Below are positions 50,904 to 59,137 of a DNA stretch of 64,000 nucleotides, one piece after another. The stretch spans positions 1 to 64,000 of the forward strand of contig JANSXC010000028.1 of assembly GCA_024743115.1 (NCBI GenBank). The letters are read 5' to 3'. The DNA is from a bacterium (GTDB lineage: Bacteria; Planctomycetota; UBA1135; UBA2386). A program made the position numbers and the translations under genes. Position 1 is the first letter of the stretch; every line of letters begins with the position of its first letter. The notes beneath the pieces are model-generated. The model was not told the origin of the DNA. It saw nothing but the letters and a program-made list of their open reading frames with translations, and did not search any database.

Positions 50904-52291
50904 GCTTCTCGGTAGCCAACCTGTTCAAGGTCAAGGAGATCAGGAACAAGATCCTGATCACCCTCGGCCTGCTCATCGTCTACCGGATCGGCTTCTGGAT
51001 TCCGCTGCCCGGCGTCAACCAGGCCAAGATCGTCGATCAGCTCGACGGCGAAGGTGGTGGCCTCGGTCGTCTGTTCGGCATGATGAACGTCCTGACGGGC
51101 GGCAACCTGCAGAGCGCAACGTTGTTCTCGCTCGGGGTGATGCCCTACATCTCGGCGAGCATCATTTTCAGTCTGCTCAGCAAGGCCGTACCGTCGCTCG
51201 AGAAGATCGCCAAGGAAGGCGCGAGCGGTCAGAAGAAGATCAACCAGATGACCCGTCTCGCGACGGTGTTCATCTGTCTCGTGCAGTCGTGGTTCGTCAT
51301 CTTCGGCGTCCTCGGCAACGACGCGAACGACATCCTGCACGCCGGTGTGCGCGAGTGGTTCGGCATCTACTGCGTGATCGTCATGATCGCGCTCACGGCC
51401 GGCACGATGTTCATCATGTGGCTCGGTGAGCAGATCACCGAGCACGGCGTGGGCAACGGCATCTCGCTGATCATCATGGCTGGCATCATCAGCAGCCTCT
51501 ACCCGTCGATCTCGCAGTACTTCTCGTTCGGCTTCGGTCGCGAGGAGTGGCAGAAGCTGCTCATGTTCATGGCGGCGTGGGGTGTGGTCGTGGTTGCGGT
51601 CGTCTACATGACGAAGGCGCAGCGTCGCATCCCGATCCAGCAGGCCAAGCACACGCGCGGTCGCCGAGTCTACGGCGGCCAGCGGTTGTTCCTGCCGTTC
51701 AAGGTCAACCAGGCGGGCGTGATGCCGATCATCTTCGGCTCCACGTTGCTCCTGATCCCGACGATGATCGGCAGCGCGGTGCCCGGCCTCGGCTTCCTCA
51801 GCGATACGTTCGGCAACCAGACTGGCTTCTGGTACGTCACGACGTTCTCGGCGCTGATCTTCTTCTTCTCGTTCTTCTGGACCTCGATGATGTTCCAGCC
51901 GGCCGAGATCGCGAACAACCTGCGCGAGGGTGGCTCGTTCGTCCCGGGTATCCGGCCCGGCAAGCCGACCGCCGACTACCTCGAGGCGACGATGCTGCGC
52001 ATCACGCTCGTGGGGGCGCTGTTCCTGTCCGTCGTCTCCGTCATCCCGGCGTTCTTCGGCGGTGGCAGCGGCAGCCAGATGGACCAGGTGCTGCTCTACT
52101 TCATGTCCGGCACGTCGATCCTCATCGTCGTCAGCGTGGCCCTCGACATGGTCGAGAAGATCAACGCGCTGCTCGTCATGCGGAACTACGAGGGCTTCAT
52201 GACCGAGCACGGCTCGCAGGGCGGCCAGCAGTCCGGCAGCGGTTCGACCGGCTGGGGCCGCCGTTCGCCGACCGGAGGCGCAACGAGCTGA
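50900..52291 (+). CDS. secY: Preprotein translocase subunit SecY
   Basis: The protein has 463 residues and ten transmembrane helices. The start NLFKVKEIRNKILITLGLLI and the plug region near GGNLQSATLFSLGVMPYISA are conserved, and the cytoplasmic loop has RRIPIQQAKHTRGRRVYGG. It forms the inner-membrane export channel with SecE and SecG. Its stop shares one base with the adk start. Confidence 0.97.
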   Translation: MSFSVANLFKVKEIRNKILITLGLLIVYRIGFWIPLPGVNQAKIVDQLDGEGGGLGRLFGMMNVLTGGNLQSATLFSLGVMPYISASIIFSLLSKAVPSLEKIAKEGASGQKKINQMTRLATVFICLVQSWFVIFGVLGNDANDILHAGVREWFGIYCVIVMIALTAGTMFIMWLGEQITEHGVGNGISLIIMAGIISSLYPSISQYFSFGFGREEWQKLLMFMAAWGVVVVAVVYMTKAQRRIPIQQAKHTRGRRVYGGQRLFLPFKVNQAGVMPIIFGSTLLLIPTMIGSAVPGLGFLSDTFGNQTGFWYVTTFSALIFFFSFFWTSMMFQPAEIANNLREGGSFVPGIRPGKPTADYLEATMLRITLVGALFLSVVSVIPAFFGGGSGSQMDQVLLYFMSGTSILIVVSVALDMVEKINALLVMRNYEGFMTEHGSQGGQQSGSGSTGWGRRSPTGGATS

Positions 52292-52962
52292 TGGCGCAGG
52301 CCGCCGGATCCCGCTGTGTCTTCCTCGGCGCCCCCGGCGCCGGCAAGGGCACCCAGGCCAAGAAGGTCGCCGAGTCGGGCGAGGCTTCCGGTGCGCCGAT
52401 CGCCCACATCTCGACGGGCGACATGCTGCGGGCCCAGGTCAGCGCCGGCACCGAGCTCGGCCAGCAGGCCAAGAGCTTCATGGACCAGGGGCAACTGGTC
52501 CCGGACGAGGTCATCATCGCGATGGTCCAGGAGCGGATTCAGCAGCCGGATGCCAGTTCGGCGTGGATCCTGGACGGATTTCCCCGTACGCTCCCTCAGG
52601 CCGAGGCCCTCGACGAGAGCCTTGGTGACAGCACTCCGCTGTCCGACGTGATCTACTTCGCCGTACCCGAGGCCGAGCTGTTGGGGCGTTTGACGGGTCG
52701 CCGGACCTGCGCCGACTGTGGCGCGATCTGGCACGTCACCAACAAGCCGACCAAGGTGGCAGGCAAGTGCGATCTCTGCGGCGGAGAATTGACCCAGCGC
52801 TCGGACGATCGCGAGGAAGCGATCCAGGAGCGCCTTGATGCCTACCGGGCGCAGACCGCGCCTCTGTTGGACTACTACCGTTCCAAAGATGTTTTGCGGG
52901 AGGTCGATGCGAATCGATCTCCTGATGTCGTTTTCGAGGAGTTGTTGAAGCTGATGCAGTGA
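52291..52962 (+). CDS. adk: Adenylate kinase
   Basis: The protein has 223 residues. The P-loop is FLGAPGAGKGTQAKKV, then HISTGDMLRAQ, WILDGFPRTLPQAE and RRTCADCGAIWH. The LID domain has four Cys (CADC and CDLC), the zinc-binding form common in Gram-positive and many other bacteria. It interconverts AMP, ADP and ATP. The map gene that usually follows is missing; infA overlaps by 4 nt. Confidence 0.96.
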   Translation: MAQAAGSRCVFLGAPGAGKGTQAKKVAESGEASGAPIAHISTGDMLRAQVSAGTELGQQAKSFMDQGQLVPDEVIIAMVQERIQQPDASSAWILDGFPRTLPQAEALDESLGDSTPLSDVIYFAVPEAELLGRLTGRRTCADCGAIWHVTNKPTKVAGKCDLCGGELTQRSDDREEAIQERLDAYRAQTAPLLDYYRSKDVLREVDANRSPDVVFEELLKLMQ

Positions 52963-53294
52963 CCGCCGTGGATCGCGTCCCTAACGATCACACCCAGAAC
53001 GCCGACGTTCCCGTACCGCTCGAGGCCACCGTCATCGGTCGCCTGCCCAACGAGATGTTCCGGTTGCGACTGGCCGACGGTCGTGAGGTCGTGGCGCACG
53101 CCGCACAGAACCTGCGAATGGCCTACGTGCGACTCGTGCCCGGCGACGTGGTCCGAATCGAGATCTCGCCCTTCGATCACGGCAAAGCCCGAATCACGAA
53201 ACTGGTGCCGCGCGAGCAGCTGCAACGCCAACCGCGCCGTCACGAGTCGACTGCCCAGCCAGACACTCCACCCCCCGAAGAATCCAACTCCTAA
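52959..53294 (+). CDS. infA: Translation initiation factor IF-1
   Basis: GTG 52959 overlaps the adk stop and gives 111 residues, longer than the usual 72. The S1-like OB fold is in 20-85 (LEATVIGRLPNEMFRLRL, RMAYVRLVPGDVVRIEISPFDHGKARI). The N-terminus adds about 18 residues and the C-terminus about 22, rich in Gln, Pro and Glu (RQPRRHESTAQPDTPP). A later GTG (52968) could be the true start. IF-1 blocks the A site during initiation. Confidence 0.93.
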   Translation: MTAVDRVPNDHTQNADVPVPLEATVIGRLPNEMFRLRLADGREVVAHAAQNLRMAYVRLVPGDVVRIEISPFDHGKARITKLVPREQLQRQPRRHESTAQPDTPPPEESNS

Positions 53295-53311
53295 GTAACC
53301 GGAAGCTACCC

Positions 53312-53431
53312 GTGAAAGTCAGAGCCAGCGTTCGACGCATCTGCGAGCACTGCAAGGTCGTGAGACGCCGCGGTGTCATTCGGATCATTTGCAGCAGCAA
53401 CCCGCGCCACAAGCAGCGCCAGGGCAAGTAA
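53312..53431 (+). CDS. rpmJ: 50S ribosomal protein L36
   Basis: GTG 53312 begins a 39-residue protein: MKVRASVRRICEHCKVVRRR, then IICSSNPRHKQRQGK. The CxxC, Cys and His ligands show the zinc form of L36. The gene is too short for most ORF calls. rpsM starts 3 bases after its stop. Confidence 0.95.
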   Translation: MKVRASVRRICEHCKVVRRRGVIRIICSSNPRHKQRQGK

Positions 53432-53434
53432 GCC

Positions 53435-53812
53435 ATGCCACGTCTCCTCGGTGTCGATATCCCGAACGAGAAGCGCATCGATGTTGCGCTGACCTACATC
53501 TATGGCGTCGGTCGCACGACCGCGCTCAAGGTGCTGGAAGAACTCTCGATCCCCCGCGAAACCCGGGCCAAGGACCTCAAGGATGACGAGGTCGCGACGC
53601 TCGCGAGTCACCTCGAGAAGAGCCTGCCGGTCGAGGGCGCGCTGCGTCGCCTCAACCTGCAGAACATCGCGCGGCTGAAGGAGATTCAGTGCTACCGCGG
53701 ACTGCGGCATCGTCGCGGGCTGCCTGTCCATGGCCAGCGGACGCGTTGCAATGCGCGCACTCGCAAGGGCCCGCGCAAGACTGTCGCGAACAAGAAGATC
53801 CTCAGGAAGTAA
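53435..53812 (+). CDS. rpsM: 30S ribosomal protein S13
   Basis: The protein has 125 residues, starting MPRLLGVDIPNEKRIDVAL. YIYGVGRTTALKVLEEL forms the helix-two-turn-helix, and the C-terminal RGLRHRRGLPVHGQRTRCNA is the tRNA-contacting tail. It is an ordinary S13. Confidence 0.98.
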   Translation: MPRLLGVDIPNEKRIDVALTYIYGVGRTTALKVLEELSIPRETRAKDLKDDEVATLASHLEKSLPVEGALRRLNLQNIARLKEIQCYRGLRHRRGLPVHGQRTRCNARTRKGPRKTVANKKILRK

Positions 53813-53831
53813 GCCCAGGAACCAAGCCCCA

Positions 53832-54224
53832 ATGGCCGCTCCCAAGTCAGACAAGAAGAAGGCTCGCGTTCGCAAGAACGTCGGCAAGGCGATCGCCCAC
53901 GTGAAGGCGTCGTTCAACAACACGATCGTGACCGTCACGGACGCGGCTGGCCAGGTCATCGCCTGGGACTCCGCGGGCACGATTGGCTACAAGGGCTCGC
54001 GCAAGAGCACGCCGTTCGCGGCGCAGCGCGCGGCCGAGAAGGTGGCCGACAAGTGCAAGAAGATGGGCGTGCACGAGATCGAGGTTCTCGTGCGTGGTCC
54101 GGGATCGGGGCGTGAATCCGCGATCCGTGCGCTGGCCTCGTCGGGCATCGAGATCAAGTCGATCGAGGATGCCACTCCGCTTCCCCACAACGGTTGCCGG
54201 TCGCGCAAGCGCCGTCGCGTCTGA
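53832..54224 (+). CDS. rpsK: 30S ribosomal protein S11
   Basis: ATG 53832 gives 130 residues. AHVKASFNNTIVTVTDAAG and TPFAAQRAAEKVADKCKKMG are S11, ending PLPHNGCRSRKRRRV. It is part of the platform with S6 and S18. A run of Lys/Arg at the N-terminus is normal. Confidence 0.97.
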   Translation: MAAPKSDKKKARVRKNVGKAIAHVKASFNNTIVTVTDAAGQVIAWDSAGTIGYKGSRKSTPFAAQRAAEKVADKCKKMGVHEIEVLVRGPGSGRESAIRALASSGIEIKSIEDATPLPHNGCRSRKRRRV

Positions 54225-54278
54225 TCGCAGCTGGTTCAATCCCAGCAGACCGGAAACACCTCCGACTGGAATTCACTG

Positions 54279-54902
54279 ATGGCTCGTATCGCGAATCAAG
54301 TTTGCAAGCTCTGCCGCCGGGAAGGCGTCAAGCTGTTCCTCAAGGGGCAGCGCTGCTTCTCGGAGAAGTGTGGCGTCAACCGCCGCAACTACCCGCCGGG
54401 TCAGCACGTCCGCCCGAAGAAGGGCACGGACTACGGCGCCCAGCTGCGTGAGAAGCAGAAGTGCAAGCGCATCTACGGCGTGCTCGAGCGCCAGTTCATG
54501 AACTACTTCACGCTGGCGCAGCGTCAGAAGGGCAACACGGGCGACAACCTGCTCGTGCTGCTCGAGCGACGCCTCGACAACGTGGTCCTCAATCTCGGCC
54601 TCGCGTTCTCGCGCTTCGATGCCCGCCAGATGGTCGCGCACGGTCACGTCTACGTGAACGGCAAGCGGCTCGACATCTCGAGCTACCTCGTGCGCCCCGG
54701 CGACGAGATCGAGGTGCGTGGCAAGGAGAAGCTCAAGAAGAAGGCCACGGACGCCATCGAGATGAACAAGGGCCGGCCGCTGCCCGCGTGGCTCGAAGCC
54801 GCCCCGACCGAGCTCAAGGGCAAGATCGTCCAGCTGCCGAAGCGCGAGGACGTCTCGTCCGAGATCAACGAGCAGCTCATCATCGAGCTTTGCTCGAAGT
54901 AG
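54279..54902 (+). CDS. rpsD: 30S ribosomal protein S4, zinc type
   Basis: The protein has 207 residues. The N-terminal zinc site has CKLCRREG and CFSEKC. The S4 domain is RRLDNVVLNLGLAFSRFDAR with GHVYVNGKRLDI. S4 starts 16S folding and in E. coli represses the alpha operon. Two hairpins follow directly after the stop codon. Confidence 0.97.
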   Translation: MARIANQVCKLCRREGVKLFLKGQRCFSEKCGVNRRNYPPGQHVRPKKGTDYGAQLREKQKCKRIYGVLERQFMNYFTLAQRQKGNTGDNLLVLLERRLDNVVLNLGLAFSRFDARQMVAHGHVYVNGKRLDISSYLVRPGDEIEVRGKEKLKKKATDAIEMNKGRPLPAWLEAAPTELKGKIVQLPKREDVSSEINEQLIIELCSK

Positions 54903-54948
54903 GCCAGGAGCACGCTCCCGGCCTTTCGGCGCCGCCCGCGGCGCCGAA
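54902..54948 (+). promoter_or_regulatory. Two tandem hairpins between rpsD and rpoA
   Basis: The first (54902-54923) pairs GGCC-A-GGAG with CTCC-C-GGCC around CACG (one A/C mismatch). The second (54925-54948) is a perfect 10-bp stem, TTCGGCGCCG against CGGCGCCGAA, loop CCCG. The next 35 bases are pyrimidine-rich (CTGTTTCGACTCTTCTGCTG), and GACTAGCCAA repeats twice just before the rpoA ribosome site. They may attenuate, stabilise or process the mRNA so that rpoA is expressed differently from the ribosomal genes. Confidence 0.65.
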
Positions 54949-55015
54949 CCTGTTTCGACTCTTCTGCTGTTTCCTGTTTCCCGACTAGCCAAGACTAGCC
55001 AAAGGAAAACTGTCA

Positions 55016-56014
55016 ATGCGTATTCGTTGGCGCAACTTCGAGCTCCCGTCCAAGGTTCGCCTGGAAAAGGAGACCGCCTCCTCGAGCTACGGCCAGTTCA
55101 CTGTCGAGCCGTTCGAGAAGGGCTTTGGCACCACGATCGGCAACGGTCTGCGACGGGTTCTGCTGTCGTCGATCGAGGGCACCGCGGTCACGTGGGTCCG
55201 CATCGATGGCGTCGTGCACGAGTTCTCGACGATCCAGGGCGTTCTCGAGGACGTCACGCAGATCGTGCTCAACATCAAGAAGCTCCGCGTCAAGATGCAC
55301 ACGGACGCCCCGACCACGCTGCGTATCGACGTCAGCGAGAAGGGCGAGGTGCTCGCGGGCATGATCGAGGGTGATCACAACGTCGAGGTCGCGAACCCCG
55401 AGCTCAAGATCTGCACGCTGACCGAGGACGTTCGGTTCTACGCTGAGATGCAGGTCAAGAAGGGCCGCGGCTACGTCACGGCCGAGGAGAACGTCACCGA
55501 GGATCAGGAGATCGGCACCATCCCGGTCGACTCGATCTTCAGCCCGGTGCACCGCGTGCGCTACGCGATCGAGAACACGCGCGTCGGCAAGTCGACCGAC
55601 TACGACCGCCTCGTCCTCGAGATCTGGACCGACGGCACCGTCTCGCCGGAGATGGGGCTCGTCGAGGCCAGCAAGATCTACCGCAAGCACCTCAACCCGT
55701 TCGTCCAGTACTTCGAGCTCAAGGAAGACCTCGCAGTCGAGGGCGGCGTGCTGGCACCGGAAGGTGACGAGGGCGCGAAGCGGCGCGAGATGTCGGACCT
55801 GCTCAGCAAGAGCGTCGATATGCTCGAGCTGTCGGTTCGCGCGAAGAACTGCCTCGACAGCGAGAACATCACGGTCATGCGCGACCTCGTTCGCATGACG
55901 GAGCCCGAGCTGCTCAAGGTCCGCAACTTCGGCCGCACCTCCCTCAAGGAGGTCAAGAGCAAGCTCAGCGCGCTCGGCCTGACGCTCGGCATCAACGTCG
56001 AGGAATACAGCTAG
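55016..56014 (+). CDS. rpoA: RNA polymerase alpha subunit
   Basis: The protein has 332 residues. The N-terminal domain has RRVLLSSIEGTAVTWVRIDG and the dimer interface; the C-terminal domain has ELSVRAKNCLDSENI and LLKVRNFGRTSLKEVKSKL, which contact UP elements and activators. AAAGGAAAA before the ATG is the ribosome site. It is the usual member of the alpha operon before rplQ. Confidence 0.98.
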   Translation: MRIRWRNFELPSKVRLEKETASSSYGQFTVEPFEKGFGTTIGNGLRRVLLSSIEGTAVTWVRIDGVVHEFSTIQGVLEDVTQIVLNIKKLRVKMHTDAPTTLRIDVSEKGEVLAGMIEGDHNVEVANPELKICTLTEDVRFYAEMQVKKGRGYVTAEENVTEDQEIGTIPVDSIFSPVHRVRYAIENTRVGKSTDYDRLVLEIWTDGTVSPEMGLVEASKIYRKHLNPFVQYFELKEDLAVEGGVLAPEGDEGAKRREMSDLLSKSVDMLELSVRAKNCLDSENITVMRDLVRMTEPELLKVRNFGRTSLKEVKSKLSALGLTLGINVEEYS

Positions 56015-56037
56015 CAGCCAGGCTGCCAGCATTGACG

Positions 56038-56059
56038 GCGGGGCGCTGGTTCGCCCCGC
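56038..56059 (+). promoter_or_regulatory. Hairpin between rpoA and rplQ
   Basis: GCGGGGCG (56038-56045) pairs with CGCCCCGC (56052-56059) around CTGGTT. It is an 8-bp GC stem without U-tract in the 89-base gap between rpoA and rplQ, so mRNA stabilisation or processing fits better than termination. Confidence 0.5.
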
Positions 56060-56103
56060 GACATCCGAACTGATCTGCAACTGACTCGACTGGACTATCG
56101 GCC

Positions 56104-56556
56104 ATGAAGCACCGCGTCGCCGGCAAACATCTCAACCGCAACACCGCGCACCGCGCGGCGCTGCGCAAGAACTTCACCGTCTCGGTCATCATGCACGAGC
56201 GCGTCACGACGACGCTCGCGAAGGCCAAGGCGATGCGTCCGTTCGTCGAGAAGCTGATCACGCTCGCGAAGAAGGACGAGCCCAGCACGCGCCTGCACCG
56301 CATCCGTCAGGCCGTGTCGCTGCTGCAGGACAAGACCGCGGTCAAGAAGCTGTTCGACGAGATCGGCCCGCGCTTCGCCAACCGTCCGGGTGGCTACACG
56401 CGCATCCTGCGCCTGCCCGACTACCGCATCGGTGACGGCGGCGAGAAAGCCCTGTTCGAGCTGGTTGAAAACAACGTGCTCGAGCAGCAGATCAAGGCCG
56501 CGGAAGAAGCCGAGGCGGCCGTCGACGAGACCGAAGAAGCCGAAGCCGGCGTCTGA
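56104..56556 (+). CDS. rplQ: 50S ribosomal protein L17
   Basis: The protein has 150 residues, starting MKHRVAGKHLNRNTAHRAAL, with TTLAKAKAMRPFVEKLITLAK and GGYTRILRLPDYRIGDGGE. The last 30 residues are a Glu/Ala-rich extension (EEAEAAVDETEEAEA) that most L17 proteins lack. It ends the ribosomal block. Confidence 0.95.
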   Translation: MKHRVAGKHLNRNTAHRAALRKNFTVSVIMHERVTTTLAKAKAMRPFVEKLITLAKKDEPSTRLHRIRQAVSLLQDKTAVKKLFDEIGPRFANRPGGYTRILRLPDYRIGDGGEKALFELVENNVLEQQIKAAEEAEAAVDETEEAEAGV

Positions 56557-56615
56557 TTCGGATACCCTCCGTCGTTTGGGCGGCTCGATTCGGGCCGCTC
56601 GATTCGGGGGAGGGC

Positions 56616-56635
56616 GCGGCCGTCAAGCCGGCCGC
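56616..56635. terminator. Possible terminator hairpin at the convergent end of rplQ
   Basis: GCGGCCG (56616-56622) pairs with CGGCCGC (56629-56635), loop TCAAGC. It overlaps the stop of the opposing methyltransferase gene. There is no U-tract. Just upstream, CTCGATTCGGG occurs twice in tandem. Confidence 0.4.
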
Positions 56636-57498
56636 GATGCAGGTCTTCGGGCCAGCACGGTGAAGAAGCCCGGGAAGTAACGGCGCTCCACTACGTTGGC
56701 CTCGTGGGAGCGCGCGGCGAACTCCTGCTCCAGCGCGAACAGCGGCGTGACTTCGTCGATTGGCGCGAAGCGGTTGATGCTGGTCCGCTCGAGTTCGAGC
56801 CCAACAGCATCGAGCCACGCCGCGACCTCGCGCAGCGTGTGCTGGGTTTCGTGCGGGTGCAGGACCTGGTCGCGAAACCAGGAACGCAGGTGCTCTTCGT
56901 CGGAGCCGCGGTCGCCCGCGAGCTCGCGGAACTTCGCGAGGGCGCCCGCTTCGTCGTCGTTCTGCAGGAACTCGTCGAACAGTCCGAGGAACACGCGCCG
57001 GCCGGGTTCGTGGTAGAGCCCGACGTAGACGTGGTCGCCGGGGCCGGCCGCGCGCTGTACGTGCTCGAACGCGCGACGCGTGTCGCCCGTGTGGTGCAGG
57101 GCGCCCATGCTCAGCACGAGGTCGAATGGACCGGGCGGCAGCGCTTCGAACAGGTTCTGGTGCAACCACTGCACGCGATCAGTCACGTTCACCGCCGCCG
57201 CGAGCTCCGCAGCGCGGGTCAGCGCGCGGGCGGTGAAATCGACGGCGACGACCTCGACGTCGTAGTGGTGGGCGAGCGTGCAGGTCAGCCAGCCGGCGCC
57301 GCAGCCGAACTCGACGATGCGGCGCACGCGGCCCGTCTGCAGCAGCTCGTGAAGGTCCGGGTACTGGGGCTGCACGACGTTCGTCCGGATCGATGCCGCC
57401 GCGGCATCGACATCGCCCCAGTGGTTGAACGGCAGCTCGTCGTAGAACGCCTGCACCGTGGGCCCGACGGGATGGTTCGGTTCAGAGGAGCGGCTCAT
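56623..57498 (-). CDS. SAM-dependent methyltransferase
   Basis: ATG 57498 has AAGGAG ten bases ahead and gives 291 residues (MSRSSEPNHPVG); the frame open above it is not conserved-looking. The class I fold has motif I VEFGCGAGWLTCTLA, then VVAVDFTARAL, and PFDLVLSMGALHHTGDTRRA as motif IV/post-IV. The N-terminus has VQAFYDELPFNHWG, resembling small-molecule or lipid methyltransferases (UbiE/CoQ5-like fold). The substrate is unknown. It is divergent from the small-protein/Rieske pair. Confidence 0.85.
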   Translation of the reverse strand: MSRSSEPNHPVGPTVQAFYDELPFNHWGDVDAAAASIRTNVVQPQYPDLHELLQTGRVRRIVEFGCGAGWLTCTLAHHYDVEVVAVDFTARALTRAAELAAAVNVTDRVQWLHQNLFEALPPGPFDLVLSMGALHHTGDTRRAFEHVQRAAGPGDHVYVGLYHEPGRRVFLGLFDEFLQNDDEAGALAKFRELAGDRGSDEEHLRSWFRDQVLHPHETQHTLREVAAWLDAVGLELERTSINRFAPIDEVTPLFALEQEFAARSHEANVVERRYFPGFFTVLARRPASRPA

Positions 57499-57615
57499 CA
57501 CGCAGGCGCTCCTTGTCCGGGAACCGCCGTCGAAAGTCCAGTGTGGGCAACATGCGGTCGAGCGGATACAGAAGATGCCCAGCAGGAACGATTCCTGCCG
57601 AAGGCATGCCAGGGC

Positions 57616-57621
57616 TATGCT
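57616..57621 (+). promoter_or_regulatory. Possible minus 10 (TATGCT) before the small protein
   Basis: TATGCT at 57616-57621 has the TAnGCT form. The best minus 35 (TTCCTG, 57592-57597) is poor and 18 bases away. It stands 35 bases before the ATG at 57656. Confidence 0.3.
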
Positions 57622-57655
57622 TTGTCTCCTCGATCCTCGTACCGCGAGGTGTTCC

Positions 57656-57850
57656 ATGGCCAGCACCCCATCGCAACCATCCAGCGCTACGGCCGCCGAG
57701 TCCGGCGGGTTGGCGCAGCTCCTCCTCTCGATCCCGCGCGCGATCGTCGCGGGGTTCTGCAGACTGTTCGGCATCAAGCGGTCCCGCCGCGGACCCACTG
57801 GCAAGCGTGGCAACGGCTCCGACAACCCGAACATCTACCCGTTGTTCTGA
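57656..57850 (+). CDS. Small 64-residue protein upstream of the Rieske oxygenase
   Basis: ATG 57656 has GAGGTG four bases ahead. The 64 residues start MASTPSQPSSATAAESGG and contain an amphipathic/hydrophobic stretch (LAQLLLSIPRAIVAGFCRLF), a basic segment (KRSRRGPTGKRG) and end NPNIYPLF. The ribosome site and composition make it a likely real gene. Its end overlaps the likely GTG start of the oxygenase by 44 bases in another frame, so it may couple the translation of that gene, or the two may be one protein split by a frameshift. Function unknown. Confidence 0.55.
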   Translation: MASTPSQPSSATAAESGGLAQLLLSIPRAIVAGFCRLFGIKRSRRGPTGKRGNGSDNPNIYPLF

Positions 57851-59129
57851 CGACCGGTCGGCGCCGTGGCGCCAGCACTGGTATCCGGTCGCGTTCGTCG
57901 TCGACCTGACCGGCGCGCCGCGGCGTTTCGGGCTGAACGGCCACGGCTACGTGCTGTTCCGCGGGGCCGATGGCGGGTGGCAGTGCCTGCTCGATCGGTG
58001 CCCGCATCGCGCGGCCCGGTTGTCCGATGGCGTGATGCGGGACGGGCGCCTCGAGTGTCTCTACCACGGTTGGCAGTTCGGCTCCGGTGGCCAATGCCTG
58101 CACATTCCGCAGCTTGCGGAGGGGCAGTCGATTCCGGCGCGGGCGCACGTTCCCGAGTTGCCGGTCGTCGTGCGGCAAGGCGTCGTCTGGGTCTGGCCGG
58201 GGCTCGACGAAGGCGGTGAGGTGGCGGCGGTTCCGACCGTCGACGGGCTCGATGACCCTGAGACGAGCAGCGTCGACTTCGTGATCGATCTGCCCTACGA
58301 GCAGACGTTGCTCGTCGAGAACGTGATCGACATCGCGCACATCCACATCGCGCACGACGGGATCCGCGGTGGTGGCCTGCGCGAACTCGCGGGGCCACTC
58401 GAGTTCGACGTGGAGGATCATGGCGCGCGCGGGTTCGCGGCGGCGCTGGACTCCGCGCGCTCGTCGGGATCGGCGAACCGCGTGCTGCGCGGGGCGCGCG
58501 TCGAGTTCCGCGCGCCGAACCTCATTCACTACGAGTCGCTCTACGTCGACGCGTCGCGGCGTTCGGGGCTCGCGCTCTATTCGCTGCCGATCGGTCGCGA
58601 CCGGTGCAGGTTGCTGTATCGCGCGTACAGCAACTTTCGTCCACGGCGCGATACCTGGCGGCCGCGGTGGTTCGAACACTGGACTCAGTGCACGATCCTC
58701 GAGCAGGACATGGACGTCGTGGTCGGTCAGGCGGCGGAGCTGCGGCGATCGGGCGCTTCGCCGCGGGAGCTATGGCTGCCGATCAAGTCGAGTGACACGC
58801 TGGTACTGGCCTATCGCCGTTGGCTCGACGAGCACGCGCGCGGCTGGCCGCACGCGATCGGATTCGCAGCGACCGAGCCGCGGCCCGCTGGTGATGCGGG
58901 CCCGCCGGCGTTCGATCGACTCACGATGCACACCGAACTGTGCGCCGACTGCTCGTGGATGCATCGTCGGCTGGTCGCTGCGCGGCGGCCGCTGATGCTC
59001 ACGGTCGTCGCGTTGCTCGCGTTGGCCGCATCGGCGGATGGTGCGATCGCCGTGATCGCCGCCGCCCTGAGTGTGGTCGTCGCGGCCGGCGTGTGGGCGC
59101 TGAGCAGCATGCGCGCGCGCTTCGAGTAA
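57807..59129 (+). CDS. Rieske-type oxygenase with CxxC and C-terminal membrane helices (PaO/TIC55-like)
   Basis: No ATG precedes the domain in frame; GTG 57807 is the closest start and gives 440 residues. The Rieske [2Fe-2S] site is Cys65-x-His67 and Cys84-x2-His87 (CPHRAARLSDG ... CLYHGW). The mononuclear iron site is NVIDIAHIHIAH (Asp175, His178, His183). Residues 379-382 form CADC, the redox motif of the plant and cyanobacterial PaO/PTC52/TIC55 group, followed by two transmembrane helices (about 395-435). Such enzymes hydroxylate tetrapyrroles or similar compounds. The substrate here is unknown. The gene overlaps the small ORF by 44 bases. Confidence 0.85.
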   Translation: MATAPTTRTSTRCSDDRSAPWRQHWYPVAFVVDLTGAPRRFGLNGHGYVLFRGADGGWQCLLDRCPHRAARLSDGVMRDGRLECLYHGWQFGSGGQCLHIPQLAEGQSIPARAHVPELPVVVRQGVVWVWPGLDEGGEVAAVPTVDGLDDPETSSVDFVIDLPYEQTLLVENVIDIAHIHIAHDGIRGGGLRELAGPLEFDVEDHGARGFAAALDSARSSGSANRVLRGARVEFRAPNLIHYESLYVDASRRSGLALYSLPIGRDRCRLLYRAYSNFRPRRDTWRPRWFEHWTQCTILEQDMDVVVGQAAELRRSGASPRELWLPIKSSDTLVLAYRRWLDEHARGWPHAIGFAATEPRPAGDAGPPAFDRLTMHTELCADCSWMHRRLVAARRPLMLTVVALLALAASADGAIAVIAAALSVVVAAGVWALSSMRARFE

Positions 59130-59137
59130 CTGCCGGT

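Noticed and set aside
57513..57806. Longer N-terminus of the Rieske protein
   Set aside because: The upstream residues are Arg/Ser-rich and read the small ORF in the wrong frame; no start with a ribosome site is present.
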